The notes beneath the pieces were generated by a model. The model was not told the DNA's origin, did not search any database, and saw nothing but the letters and a program-made list of their open reading frames with translations. Of a DNA stretch of 64,000 nt, positions 21,690 through 32,090 are shown piece after piece. The translations under genes were made by a program, and so were the position numbers. Source of the stretch: Nereocystis luetkeana (lineage: Eukaryota > Sar > Phaeophyceae > Laminariales > Laminariaceae); contig JARUPZ010000006.1 of assembly GCA_031213475.1 (NCBI GenBank), forward strand, positions 4,460,045-4,524,044, written 5' to 3'. Position 1 is the stretch's first letter. Each line of letters opens with the position of its first letter.

Positions 21690-22680
21690 TTGATAGTAGC
21701 CCATGGTACCGAGTGCATGTTGCTTCTGTTAATAATGCCTGTTCAATAGCAAGCAGTAGTAGCAGTACCTGTACTATAATAAGTAGAGTAGTAAAAGTCG
21801 TAGTCGTGGTGTCCGCTAGTGATGTTGTTGTTGTTGGCTGTATGCTGCTTCTAACTGGCCAATTGCAGTAGAATCTATGGATGCCTCCAACCGCATAAAA
21901 TACTTAGCCTGTACATTATTTACCAATATTTAGTATTATGGTCGTTGTATTAACAGTATTATAGTATTTTGTAATATGCATGATCCTTCTGCCGTTATTA
22001 TAGTACATATATATATATGAGTATAATAGTGGTAGTGGTATATATTAAGATTGACAGTATTATTGTAGCTGTAGTGCCCTCAACCCACCATGGTACTGCA
22101 TGCATGCTACGTTGCCGCCGTGAAGAAGATATGATGACAGAGTAGCAGAATATAATAGCGAAATGTAGTATTATCGTATATACTCATGCTGCTTCTACCT
22201 GTACTACTGCATTCACGAATAATTAATGGTATTACGGGGGACCATAGTAAATAGTACCTACGGTACTAACAAAAAGTTACACATTTATTTAAACCAAATT
22301 ACCAACAACATTTGGTCATATTTACTGTGGTCGCGCGTAGTAGTAGTGTTTTCTTTAACAATGTAGTAGCCATGCTCCAACTCATAGCACCGCGTGTTTT
22401 TTTTTACCTCTTAGTTAACCATGAGATTGTCTGTATTGTATGAGCGTTCGTCGTGTTCCAGCAGTAGTACTTAGTATTAATAGCAGTATATTTAGTCGCG
22501 TCGTAGTAGGAGGGAGTACCAGGTAGCATTTCGTACAGGGCATGCTTCTTCTACGTGTGCTACATACATCTATCCTGGTAGCAGCGGTAGTGGTGTATAG
22601 TAACGTACCAGGTACAGTAACAACAATAGTACAGTAGTCAACCCATGGTACCGCGTGCATGTACTGTAGGAGTGCACCTG
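21690..22680 (+). repeat. Right-arm outer repeat cluster
   Basis: Repeated blocks include CCATGGTACC-type words at about 21701, 22088 and 22641, CATGCTGCTTCTA-type words at 21842, 22188 and 22540, and GCATGATCCTTCTGCC at 21977. The block near 22628-22655 is the exact inverse of one near 15210. The cluster is the outer part of the right palindrome arm and was later hit by a MITE-A at 22232. Confidence 0.6.
22232..22340 (+). mobile_element. MITE-A copy 4
   Basis: A diverged copy with left end TTACGGGGGACCATAGTAAA, TA on the left at 22230-22231 and a mutated right end (GTGGTCGCGCGTAG). The orientation equals copy 2 in the opposite palindrome arm, so the two are independent insertions and not mirror copies. 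Confidence 0.85.
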
Positions 22681-23434
22681 ACGTGTTGCTAACGGAAACG
22701 TCTCCGTAGACTGTATCAGTATGAAGAGACAGGCAGAAACGTACTACGAGTTTGAGAGCATGTGGCGGGTAGTACTAACGGAAACATCGAGTAGATTGTA
22801 TATGCATGAAGACACATGGATCATCAGCGGACAATCTGGCACTCGACTGTCCCCCCTTTTTTACTCCGTTCCCGTATCCTCTTTGAGCTCTCCATGATGA
22901 GATAAACATCAACAAGCCCTATAATACCAAGAAGAAGAGTGCCCTGGCCAGCATCGACATCTCCGTGCCTTTCCTCTATTGGGCGCCATGACAGTATGGT
23001 GTCGTATTCGCCACAGAAACAGTAGTATTCAGCTCCTGCTGACTACTCTTGCTCTTTCCTTCGTGATATACGCCAACCTATGGCTCACGTTTGCCGCCAA
23101 AAACAGCTTTACGTGGGTTACCTGTGAATCTCTTTTTGCCTTGGGACGCTTTCGGGATTTCACGTTACCCACATCCCGGAGGGGGGACCTTCTAATGGAT
23201 ATATAATAGACGGGGCGCTTCGCCGCGGCGGAGTGACGCCCGCCTACGGCTCCACGCATACCTGTGATGGCTAAGGGAGTATCGGTACGCAACTCGAGGC
23301 TGCTAGTGCCACAGTACTGCCAAGGGGAGCTTTTAATAAGAAACATTTTGAGTGAAAAGAAAAACAAACATTACCATCCGCCGTCCGGCCCAACAACGCA
23401 ATACTCCTTCGTATACAGCAACAAGCGGCACTAC
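22681..23434. other. No gene seen
   Basis: This spans the outer flank of the palindrome and the start of the AGC-repeat region. A GGGCGCCATGACAG block near 22981 resembles part of the left arm at about 16288. I found no coding evidence. Confidence 0.35.
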
Positions 23435-23925
23435 AAACTACTTCGTACGAGACGCTCGGCGTCCGTACTGTATACTGCCTGTACAGATAAAGACAAACCG
23501 ACTAGTTGAGCAGGAGTTGATCGAGTTAATCGACCGTACGAAGGGCCGGTGATTGCGTAACAGCATAGCGTATAGGTTCATGCCATATGGAAACTACGCT
23601 GACCCGAAACCTCCGCCGGGACGATATGTAAATGTCAATTACGAGACGGTACTCGTACGACTTCCGAAGCAGATGGATCCGTCTTCCAGCTTTGATATTC
23701 GGAGATACATCCCCGAGAGGAGTTGACTTGCACAACAACCATGTTCACACAGGGGTCAGCAGCAAAAACATATCGCAGACGAAGCAGCAGCACTAGCAGC
23801 AGAACAGAACAGCAGTAGCACCAGGGCAGCCGATGAACGGCAACAACAGCAGCAGTAGCTGCAGCAGCAGCAGTAGCATACCATACTGGCACAACAGTCA
23901 GGGCAGGGGAGCTTGGCGGTTCACG
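23435..23925 (+). repeat. F-repeat copy 1 with AGC microsatellite
   Basis: Shared with 25104-25690 in direct orientation: ACGAGACGCTCGGCGT, GCATAGCGTATAGGT, GAGACGGTACTC, CTTCCGAAG, then an (AGC)n array (23765-23880) and GGCACAACAGTCAGG..CAGGGGAGC. One frame across about 23580-23725 reads like protein (MPYGNYADPKPPPGR, then ETVLVRLPKQM, then RRYIPER) and then meets a stop. The matching frame is also readable in copy 2. I do not recognise the family. Confidence 0.6.
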
Positions 23926-23994
23926 ATGGGGAAAGGAATAATCATATACCAAGTATCTCAGGCTGGTCTACTCCGTGAGGAGGTATGCGTGGGC

Positions 23995-24180
23995 AGCAGC
24001 AACAGCAACAGCAGAACAAAATCAGCAGCTGCCCCTAGCAGCAGCAGCAGCAATGCAGCAGCAGAGCAGTGGTAGTAGTAGCAGCAGTAGCACATCACGC
24101 ACGCATGAGGCCACCCACGGCACAGCAGTCGAGGTAGGGGAGCACGGTGGGGCACGACGAGGAAAGTTGAAAATTAAATG
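23995..24180 (+). repeat. AGC/CAG microsatellite block
   Basis: AGC and CAG repeats are followed by CACGCACGCATGAGG and GGGGAGCACGG. The layout is echoed at 24560-24700 (AGC array, then CCACGCACGCCCGG), so both appear to be partial copies of one repeat. Confidence 0.6.
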
Positions 24181-24559
24181 CGTACCCGATGGGGTTACGT
24201 TGTAGTTGGTGAATCTCATCCCCACTAAAGTCAAGTTATAAGATCGAGTCTCATCGAGGGCATGGTCGTGCTCGTAGGAGTTTTTTCTTAAATGAAACCT
24301 TGACGAGCGGCAAGCGTGAGAGCGTGACGTACTTTGGCTGCCACCTGACCGGGTGTGCTGTTGCTCGGTTTGTACAGAAACATCGCACCTAGGTCAGCTG
24401 TGTGTAAGACTAGTTGAGTGGTCGAGAATTGATTTGTCACAGTCACGAACCCAAAGAGTTTGGTTGACGGCCTAACTTTGCTCCGACCTGGTTACCTTGC
24501 GGCCCGTGAAACCGTCTTCTGATATGTATCTTAGGCCGACCTACTCCGCGAAGGGAACT

Positions 24560-24700
24560 GCGGGAGCAGCAACAACAGCAGAACAATATACAGTAGGGGC
24601 TGCACGTAGCAGCAGCAGAGCAGCAGCAGGACAACGGCAGTAGCAGCAACAGCAGCAGCAGCCGCAACAGCACACCACGCACGCCCGGCGCCTGCTACTA
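24560..24700 (+). repeat. AGC/CAG microsatellite block, second copy
   Basis: AGCAGCAACAACAGCAGAAC and following AGC repeats end at ACACCACGCACGC, matching the block at 23995-24180. Confidence 0.6.
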
Positions 24701-24749
24701 CCGCTGGAAGGCTTTATGTTCTCTCGTGTACACGATTGCACAGTGCCCA

Positions 24750-25040
24750 GACGGGGCGGGAAAAGTATTTCAAAGGGTTTGCACGGGACGTTGCACGGGA
24801 CGGGGCACGGACTTCAAGAGATTCGACAAATTTTCACGAGACTAGTTTGCACGGAATCGAGATTGTAAAAGCAACACGGGACGGTATCGTAAAAAACAAC
24901 CTGTCCACGGGATCAGATTCGACGGGAACGAGGGTTCGAAATTCTACGGGATCACGAGAATATCCCGTAGCCCGCAGAATCCCGCGGTATGTTCACAACG
25001 GGAAAAATCCCGAGGAAAGCCTTGCAAATTTCATGTCTTA
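24750..25040. repeat. ACGGGA word-rich low-complexity stretch
   Basis: The heptamer-like words CACGGGAC, ACGGGATC, GACGGGAACG and their reverse complement recur at irregular spacing across 290 bp. An open frame spans it but is Arg/Ser/Thr-rich from the repeated word, so I do not call it a gene. Confidence 0.5.
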
Positions 25041-25103
25041 ATTCGCAGTGGTTCACGAGACACGACCTTCGGATGGTTCATCCATTTTTCGGCTTGCCCA
25101 GCT

Positions 25104-25690
25104 CGTATGTACGAGACGCTCGAAACGCTCGGCGTTCGTACAGCTGTATACCTGGTATTCCGTATGCAGATATATACAAAACAACTATATAGAGTTGGGC
25201 AGTAATCGATCGATTTTTATCGACAGTACGTGGATCCGGCGACTGTGTTGGTGCAGCAAGCTCACAGCAGCAAGCGCCAGCACCAGCATAGCATATAGGT
25301 ACGTGTCATATGAATACTACGCTGGGACGAGATCTCCGACGAGATACAAACAAATGCCAATGGCGAGACGGTACTCAAACAGCTTCCGAAGAACATGGGT
25401 CCGTATTTCCGCTTTAACGCGGAGAAACATATCCGAGAAAGGTTGGCTTGCATATATATTTACGATGCTCACGGGGGTTTGGAGCAAAAACTTATGCCAG
25501 GTATAGCAGCAGCATGAGCAGCAGCAGGAGAGCAGGACCGTAGCCGCACATGAATAGTAGCAGCACCAGGGAAGCAGATGAGCAGCGGCAGCAGCAGCAG
25601 CAGTATCAGCAAACCATGCAGACCTGAGGCTGCCCCTGGCACAACAATCGGAACAGGGGAGCCCGGTGATACACGAGGAGGAAGAAGCGC
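25104..25690 (+). repeat. F-repeat copy 2 with AGC microsatellite
   Basis: This is a direct duplicate of the 23.4-23.9 kb repeat. From about 25322 one frame reads WDEISDEIQTNANGETVLK, then QLPKNMGPYFRF, then AEKHIRERLAC, and ends after DAHGGLEQKLMPGIAAA at a TGA in the AGC array. Relative to copy 1 there is a 2-nt length difference near 25350 that shifts frame, so at least one copy is broken. Protein-level agreement (ETVL..LPK.M.P..F, then IRER/IPER) suggests a once-coding core of unknown function. Confidence 0.6.
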
Positions 25691-26482
25691 GACACCTTCG
25701 TTGTACCTCGTCGTAACTGGTACATCTTCACGACTTGAGGTTTTACTCGGCGGTTACACGATTAACAAAAAATACGCCTTCACTATACATTCGGATTTTC
25801 AAGCCTTCTGTGATACTGGTGCCCAATGGCAAGGATGAGTACTCGTCCTTGCCATAGCTGGTGCCTAACAATATTCATTCCATTTGATGGCAATCATGGC
25901 GATTGATGCTGCCTGCTGCGTGTAACAAAAGCCAAGAGCGTAGAAACCGTTTGTACCTTCACCACTGTACCCCTCCTCCCGCGGCGTGAACTCATCCGAT
26001 TCGGTCGAAACAAAATATTCCGTCTTTTCTACCTCAAGGTGCCGGGTTTCCCGGCGTGCACAGCAGCCGAAGAGGCTCGTGACGCTCGCTTCCCAACCAT
26101 GTGCTAGCCTACGGACCTTAACCGTTTTGCGCAAAACTCGTGCTTTCACACGTTAAATAATCTGAAACGGAATATCGACAAATACGTATCTGGAACGCCC
26201 AACCCTCAATGCACAAGCGACGGCGGAGCATTAGTTCTGTCACCCCAGCCCATATTCCCGAGACTCTTGCCGCTATGCGCTGTCAAAAGCCGCGTTGGAT
26301 TCACCCTCTCCCGTTTCAGCCCAAGGGAAAGAGATCCAATGTGGGTGCTGGCATCAAAAACAGAGTAGTTTCACCGTCGCGAGCGAGAATATATATGTCG
26401 GCTAACGGCACATTTTCCCTTGACTGGCAGCCGTCAAGGACTCCCAATGAATGCTCAAAACTAATACATTTCAGGGGGGGGC
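25691..26482. other. No gene seen
   Basis: I see short frames only. A small inverted pair, GGCAAGGATGAGTACTCG followed closely by TCGTCCTTGCC (25828-25858), could form a hairpin. Confidence 0.35.
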
Positions 26483-26604
26483 TTGACGGGTCCCAGGTAG
26501 GCCTGACGGGGCAAACGTGGGCCGTCAACCGAACTCGTTGGCCACGATACTGTGATAAATCAAGTATTGACCACTCAACTCGTCTACCTCACAGCTGATG
26601 TTTC
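26483..26604 (+). repeat. Short direct duplication, unit 1
   Basis: Matches 26698-26820: TAGGCCTGACGGGGC, GGCCACGA, AAATCAAGTATTGACCA and CTCACAGCTGATGTTTC in the same order. A shorter match to the last block occurs at 43870-43890. Confidence 0.75.
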
Positions 26605-26697
26605 TATGAAAAGCTTGCGCCAGAAACGAGCACAGCACACCCGGCTACATCTGTGAAGGATATCCTAGTGATATAACTAATATAATTTGGAAAGGGA

Positions 26698-26820
26698 TTT
26701 GACGTGCCAAGAGTAGGCCTGACGGGGCGAAGGTAGGCCGACAACCACATTATGCGGCCACGAGACTGTTATAAATCAAGTATGGACCATTCAACCGGTC
26801 CAGCTCACAGCTGATGTTTC
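26698..26820 (+). repeat. Short direct duplication, unit 2
   Basis: This is the second unit, 215 bp downstream of the first, with the same block order and about 80 percent similarity by eye. Confidence 0.75.
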
Positions 26821-27026
26821 ACACCCTGCCAGCCGGCAGCCAGGGCTCGGGGCTAGCACCCCCGAGGCCGCCCCCGATGCAGTCGGGATCGGGGATCACG
26901 ATGACGCAGTTTCGTCCCGTGAGGTGAAACTTATCTGGCGCTAGCATGAACAACGCAAACGAGTACGTCTCAGAAACGCTGAGGAGCGCTGAGAGGACAG
27001 AGCCAACAATATCGTATATATATATT

Positions 27027-27130
27027 TTGTTGTTGTTGTTGTTCTCACATTAACTCACAATTCAATGCAGCCCGTGGTCGCAGGACAGGCTCCAATAACT
27101 CTGGAGTGGAAGAAATACCTCGGTAGTAAA
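27027..27130 (+). repeat. H-repeat copy 1
   Basis: A (TTG)n run, CTCACATTAACTCA, then ATGCAG..CGTGGTCGCAGGACA and GCTCCAATAACTCTGGAGTG. The same order is at 47047-47166, and a weaker start is at 4796. Both good copies keep an ATG and a frame reading MQxVVAGxAPITLxW. It is short and unrecognised; it could be a retroelement end or a first-exon fragment. Confidence 0.6.
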
Positions 27131-27420
27131 ACAGAGACAAAAAACAAAAAACAAGCATACGCACTCCACCACTGCGGACACCAGGGCAGCAAAAAGGAGA
27201 CTATTCATAGCAGACAAAAGCCTAAAAAAGAAGATGAAGCGAAGCAAAAAAAAAGAAAACAGAAGCAGATAGCAACACGCAAAAAGCAAAACGGACCATA
27301 GTAACAGAGACACAAAAAGGTACAAACGGGCATAAAAGAAAGATGAAAAAAAAAGGGACAAAAAGCGATAATCACGGGCGGGGGGGAAATAAAATACGAA
27401 AGGCAGGCACTGGAGCATAC
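27131..27420. other. A-rich strand-asymmetric tract
   Basis: The plus strand is rich in A with moderate G and C and very little T (AAAAAACAAAAAACAAGC, AAAAAAAAGAAAACAGAAGC). Similar tracts occur at 39990-40250, 62880-63000 and 63480-63660. The long hydrophobic Phe/Leu/Cys frames on the minus strand are by-products of this composition. Confidence 0.5.
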
Positions 27421-27529
27421 AGACACGCAAAGTTGCCCAGGTGGCACCCTACTAGTTACTTGGGTCCCAAAGAAAGGAGTGCATCATGACGATAATGGCC
27501 ATAACCAGGCTTCAGTCTGTTGGGCAGAC

Positions 27530-27600
27530 CGCCTCCCCCCCCCCCCTCCCCCCATTCCCCCTCGTCCCCCCTTCGCTCCCCCCCTCTTCCCTGCCATTCT
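27530..27600. repeat. C-rich low-complexity tract
   Basis: About 70 bp of CCCCCC, CCCTCC and CCCTTC runs. Pro-rich frames across it are not credible genes. Confidence 0.7.
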
Positions 27601-27947
27601 GCGCACTCGCGTTGGCGTCAACGGCCGTGGTCGTGGTTGCAGCTATTCTATGCCGTTCTGCCGATGCCTCCTTCTCATCTGTATGCCATTTCCGCATAAA
27701 GGCCTCCGCCCCTTCCTCGGCTCGTCGGAACCATCTGCCGGCTTTCTGTGCTGCCATATATAATATACCAGGTATGTATATATATATATATATATATAAT
27801 TGAATTTAATACCAACGATCGTGGTTACTACAGCAGCAATACTATTATTTGTCATACAATAACGGCATATTACCACTTCTTATCGAGTGCGTCTTATCTC
27901 CATTACTAGGCCCCCATTCATCTTTCGGTTTTGCTATTTTCTGTACA

Positions 27948-28158
27948 GGAGGTGTTGGTGCCCATAGACCTGCAACCGAAGGCAGTCATTGATGCGCTTG
28001 CATCAAAAATACTCAGCGGCAAAAACGTTTCCCATTCCGAAGTTCCTGCGCGGTATCTACTCTCGGCTGTGGCCGCGTCAGATCGACCAAGGGACTCGGG
28101 CAGATTGGCGTTTCGAGAGCGCAGCGTTGCCGACGAAAATCTGAGTAAATACAAGTAA
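27948..28158 (+). CDS. Possible terminal exon (unrecognised)
   Basis: A pyrimidine-rich stretch ends in TTTTCTGTACAG at 27947, which fits a 3' splice site. It is followed by 69 codons without a stop, then TAA. The frame reads EVLVPIDLQPKAVIDALASK and continues with mixed, soluble-looking composition (SEVPARYLLSAVAAS, SDRPRDSGRLAF) unlike the repeat-driven frames nearby. I recognise no family and cannot find the preceding exon, so this is a candidate only. Confidence 0.25.
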
Positions 28159-29300
28159 ATACAGTATCAGCAGCCTGAACAACCCCCATCTTTCAACTTT
28201 ATTTTTGGGTAGCAGAGGTATGCGGCGTAAGATTCGAGTAGGATCCACTGTCCGCGATAATAAAGGCGTCCAGTCAATCCGGCGCCTGACACAAACAGAT
28301 GATTGATTACCTAAGCTCTCACAAAAAATACGAAAATGGTCTGAGCAATACAACTGAGAAAAACAACGCTTTGGACAACAAGTAGTCGTCCAAGTTTGAA
28401 ACTATACCAGATAGAGTATTGCAATTGAACATAAAACGGAAACGAAACGCATTCGAATGATCAAAGGACCGCAGTGATCAAATATTGTTTGCCCGTAGAA
28501 AAATTGCCCGTTAAACAACGAAAACGTATGGTTACATAGGAGTCGGTATTGCATTTCAAGTAGGCAAGCCCAGCGGGAAGCATTGCATTTATATCTTCAA
28601 TTTTGCTTCCGACAACGTGCATGGCATTATTACTCAATCAGAGTGCAAACGCTGACACATGCATGCATAATGGGGCAAGCGCAAACAGCTTGACTTTACT
28701 CGACACTGACGGTATCTATCTGGTGAACGGTAGATTCCCAACCCCCAACAACAGTACGCGGGTTGTGCGGAAGCACTGCGGCATACCAAAGTGTGGAGTT
28801 GATGTACGATGGATGTCGAGTTCTTCGAGGAACGGTGTGTACTGTTCAGCAGTGACGTGCGTGGGATAGATTTGTTTGTGTTCTGATGTGCGTCGGAGAC
28901 GGGAGCGAGGTCGATACGTGCTGTCGGCGCTGTGCGACGCGTGTGACAAGATACCACACCCCGCCGGACGATCTCCCGAGCTGTTGTTTTTCTCGACTTC
29001 CAGAAGAGTGTTTAACGCTGAGCGACGCGCCCGCCTAATACCTAGACTAGATGTATGTATTGAAATTATTCGTTCTTGCAGCTTGTACCCCCATTTGGTT
29101 CGGAGAACGCAGGCACAGAGTTGCCTCGTATGTTGCACGGGTTGACATTTATTTCTGTTTAGTTTCCGAAGGGCGCCACAACATGACTGCGCGACACCGT
29201 CATGTTGAACAGGTCGCGGGCTCTACGAAAAGCTTTTTGGCGTTATCAGATGAACCGTAGACCATAGCTCTGCAGTACGTGAACTAGGGCATCTACATGC
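28159..29300. other. No firm gene; possible integrase remnant on minus strand
   Basis: On the minus strand, within 28716-29138, one frame contains TAEQYTPFLEELDIHRTSTP. This loosely resembles the retroviral-type integrase stretch before the catalytic Glu (F..yL.e.gI.h..s.P). No other integrase, RT or protease motif is in frame and the following residues diverge. I treat it as a possible retroelement fossil only. Confidence 0.2.
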
Positions 29301-31450
29301 CTGGTGCGCACCTCGGACTACGTAACGCTCGGATACCACGTATAGACGTCACGGGATTTGACACAGGGATGAGGCCGCGTGCAACTTAGTGTTGTCGAAA
29401 TGGAGAATCAATCGCGAAAACGCGGTACAGCAGTGTCAACTGGGAAGCCACGAACGTGCGCACGCCTTCACGTCATATTTCTACTCGATCTCGTCTAGCT
29501 GTGGTAGAGTAACACTATGCTACGCCGTGATCCATGTCTACAGAAAGACCTTATGACAATCTTCGATTTCGCTACAAGCGTACGTTCTCACTCGACCATG
29601 CCCAGATCGATGTTCACAAATTGACGAAGATGATAACACATCGTTAGTGTCTTCGCAGCGTAAAACCATAACACCTTGACATTGTTTTACCCTTGGGAAG
29701 ATTTTCACATACAACAACAACTGACTATTATTACGTTACCATGCTGGCCAGCAACACTGTTAATATCACCGAACATTGGTTTGCAATGAATGCAGTTTAC
29801 ACAACGAAATTGTCAGCACTACTACTACTACTACTCTAGGTTTTTCAGACCTTTTCTCTGGTCGCCTTAGGGTCGGAAAGTGTAGCTTCAAACCTACGGT
29901 AAAAGTGTTTCAGTCTTAGCCGGCCGATGCGTAACATTATGTTAGGATTTTTTATCCTTAGTGCGGAGGATTCTCTCACTCATTCATGTTACCGTCTGCC
30001 AGTATAGATCTGATTATATCATTTTGATACTGTATTTACTATAGTAGTGAATGCAAGCCTAATATCAAGTTACTGAGTTACAATTGGGGCCGAACTCGTC
30101 TTAACGTATTTCTACGAGGTTACACCTTGCGGTTTCCATTTATTTCGTAGATCGACGTCGCGGAGGAAAATATTGTAGACATGTTATCCTATTTTGACGA
30201 GATCCCAGCAATTATTTACGACACAGTAAATTTAGCTGCATGGCAGGCAGGAACAATTTGGAACGGAATTTCAATTGCTTTGCGATATGCGCCAACGGGC
30301 AACATATCGTTAGCATTTAAGTGTTCATAAACCTACGCTATCGATTTGACGTATGCTATGGGAGCAACCCTTCCGTTAACACCCCAATAACCTTCACTCG
30401 AAACGGATTGCTGCTGATGCTCATACCGTGAATTATAGCGATCACGTTGTATCGGTCATGTACGTTATACCTCAAGATATGATACTCAGGCCATTAAGAT
30501 TTTCGCCACAACACGGCCATGGTGGTATGTCGGCGTTAAAATTAGCATATATATAGGTCATCAGCCTGAAGTGTATTAGGGTAGCAAGCGAGGACTCCGC
30601 GAACAACCTGACATAACGCCACTCACTACTGACTACAACCACTGATGATACGGTAAGAATATGTCGAGGTTATATTGACTGCATGTTTCCTTTCCAACTC
30701 TGTCTTAGGATAGACACTAGGAATCCTGCCAAAACACAAACATAATCGTACTAAATCGTTTGATTGGAGTGCATTTTCCCGTCTTAACTTTGTTACGGTA
30801 GCAAGTAAGATTCTTGCTGACACCCTTACATACCGTTAGTCGCTAGTACGGTTAAACAATGTCAACGTGTACAAGATGATTAACGCCATGCCTTCAACGT
30901 GTAGTGCGATAACCACTAGCAATTCCACTAACGAATTCACATACAGTAGTGTTACTCGCTCTGGGCTGCCCATCCTTGCACCGAAATTCGCTTTTTTCGA
31001 TCGTTTCAAGATCGAGATAACACTCTAACTCAATGTTACGCGATCCCCCACAAATGCCGTAACTCACTAACCATGTATTGGTACAAAATCCGCGAGGTAG
31101 CTGACGTAATCATGTAAGAGTACTATTTTTGTTCGCTGACGATTAACATGAGCAGCATAAGGAAAGGCGTTACGATATTCGAGTTGTGAACTATTGACTT
31201 GCTCCATTCAACCCACGCCTTGTGCATGGTGGGTTTCACGTTTAGAGCAATTCGCATCTCGTCCGACAATGGTCAGCACGAGCTTCGAGCTGATCACCCA
31301 GATTTCGTCTCTGAAATGCTAATAACACGAAGGAAAATCAACAAAGAAAACTCTGCACAAACTCCTCATTGTTCATGACGACCGGCTTGAGCAACAGTAA
31401 CCGTAAAGCTACATAAAGTGTAAGGTAAATGGTAGCAATGGTCTCTCTAA
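29301..31450 (+). repeat. E-repeat copy 1 (degenerate, GTWAC-rich)
   Basis: Blocks here recur about 2.7 kb downstream in the same order: CACTCGACCATGCCCAGATCG (29595) with CACTCGAACATGCCCTGATCG (32311); ACTGAGTTACAATTGGGGCC (30070) with the corresponding block at 32740; GACGTCGCGGAGG..GACGAGATCCC (30153) with the one at 32841; and TCGGTCATGTACGTTATACC (30451) with the one at 33230. No coding potential was seen. GTAAC or GTTAC words are frequent (about a dozen in 1.8 kb). Confidence 0.5.
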
Positions 31451-32090
31451 AACGGCTACAGGTTACATCTGAGCCATGCCAAGGTGCGTGAGATATATGT
31501 GCTTGACTAAAACAAAATCAGCTCACCCGCGAGGTGCCATCTCTCAAGCAGACCGGTCTGGAACGAATTGTGTACGTGAGGAGATCGATAGGTCGTCGGC
31601 AGTTGAAGGTACCGCTGTAAACCCGACCCGGTCTCAGATGCGTTGGGCGAGGAACGAGTGGAGGTTGTGGGGGGGGGGGCTCATACTGCCGAGCTCCGAT
31701 GGTGAGGCGGTTACGGTGGTGGGAGTAATGCACGGATGAAATAATGGTGCGGCCCCGCCCGGTATATTTACAACAATCCGACCTAAGAGTACTACGCTAG
31801 ACCTGCAATGTTCTTGTATGATGACTGCACTCCTGTCGCCCGCCATACGAAGGCCTCAACGTCACGTTTCCCGGACAGAGCTTGGCACAAGACCTCATAA
31901 AACACGTTATATGTTTGTCCGTGCATCGTTTGTGCCCGCAGGCAGGTGGGAATACAGCAACGTACAGCGGACACAATCGGCAAACAGCACGTCACCAGGC
32001 CGAACGAACCTTCCACGTTGGTACATCTTGCACAACACCGATGACATATCACTCAGATAATACCTATATACGTTGTGCCTACCGCAGGAC
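31451..32090. other. No gene seen
   Basis: Short overlapping frames on both strands, none recognised. A G9 run lies at 31670-31679. Confidence 0.35.

Noticed and set aside
15820..22340. MITE-A copies 2 and 4 as mirror-inherited parts of the palindrome
   Set aside because: Their interiors run in the same direction, whereas mirrored copies would be opposite; they are independent insertions.
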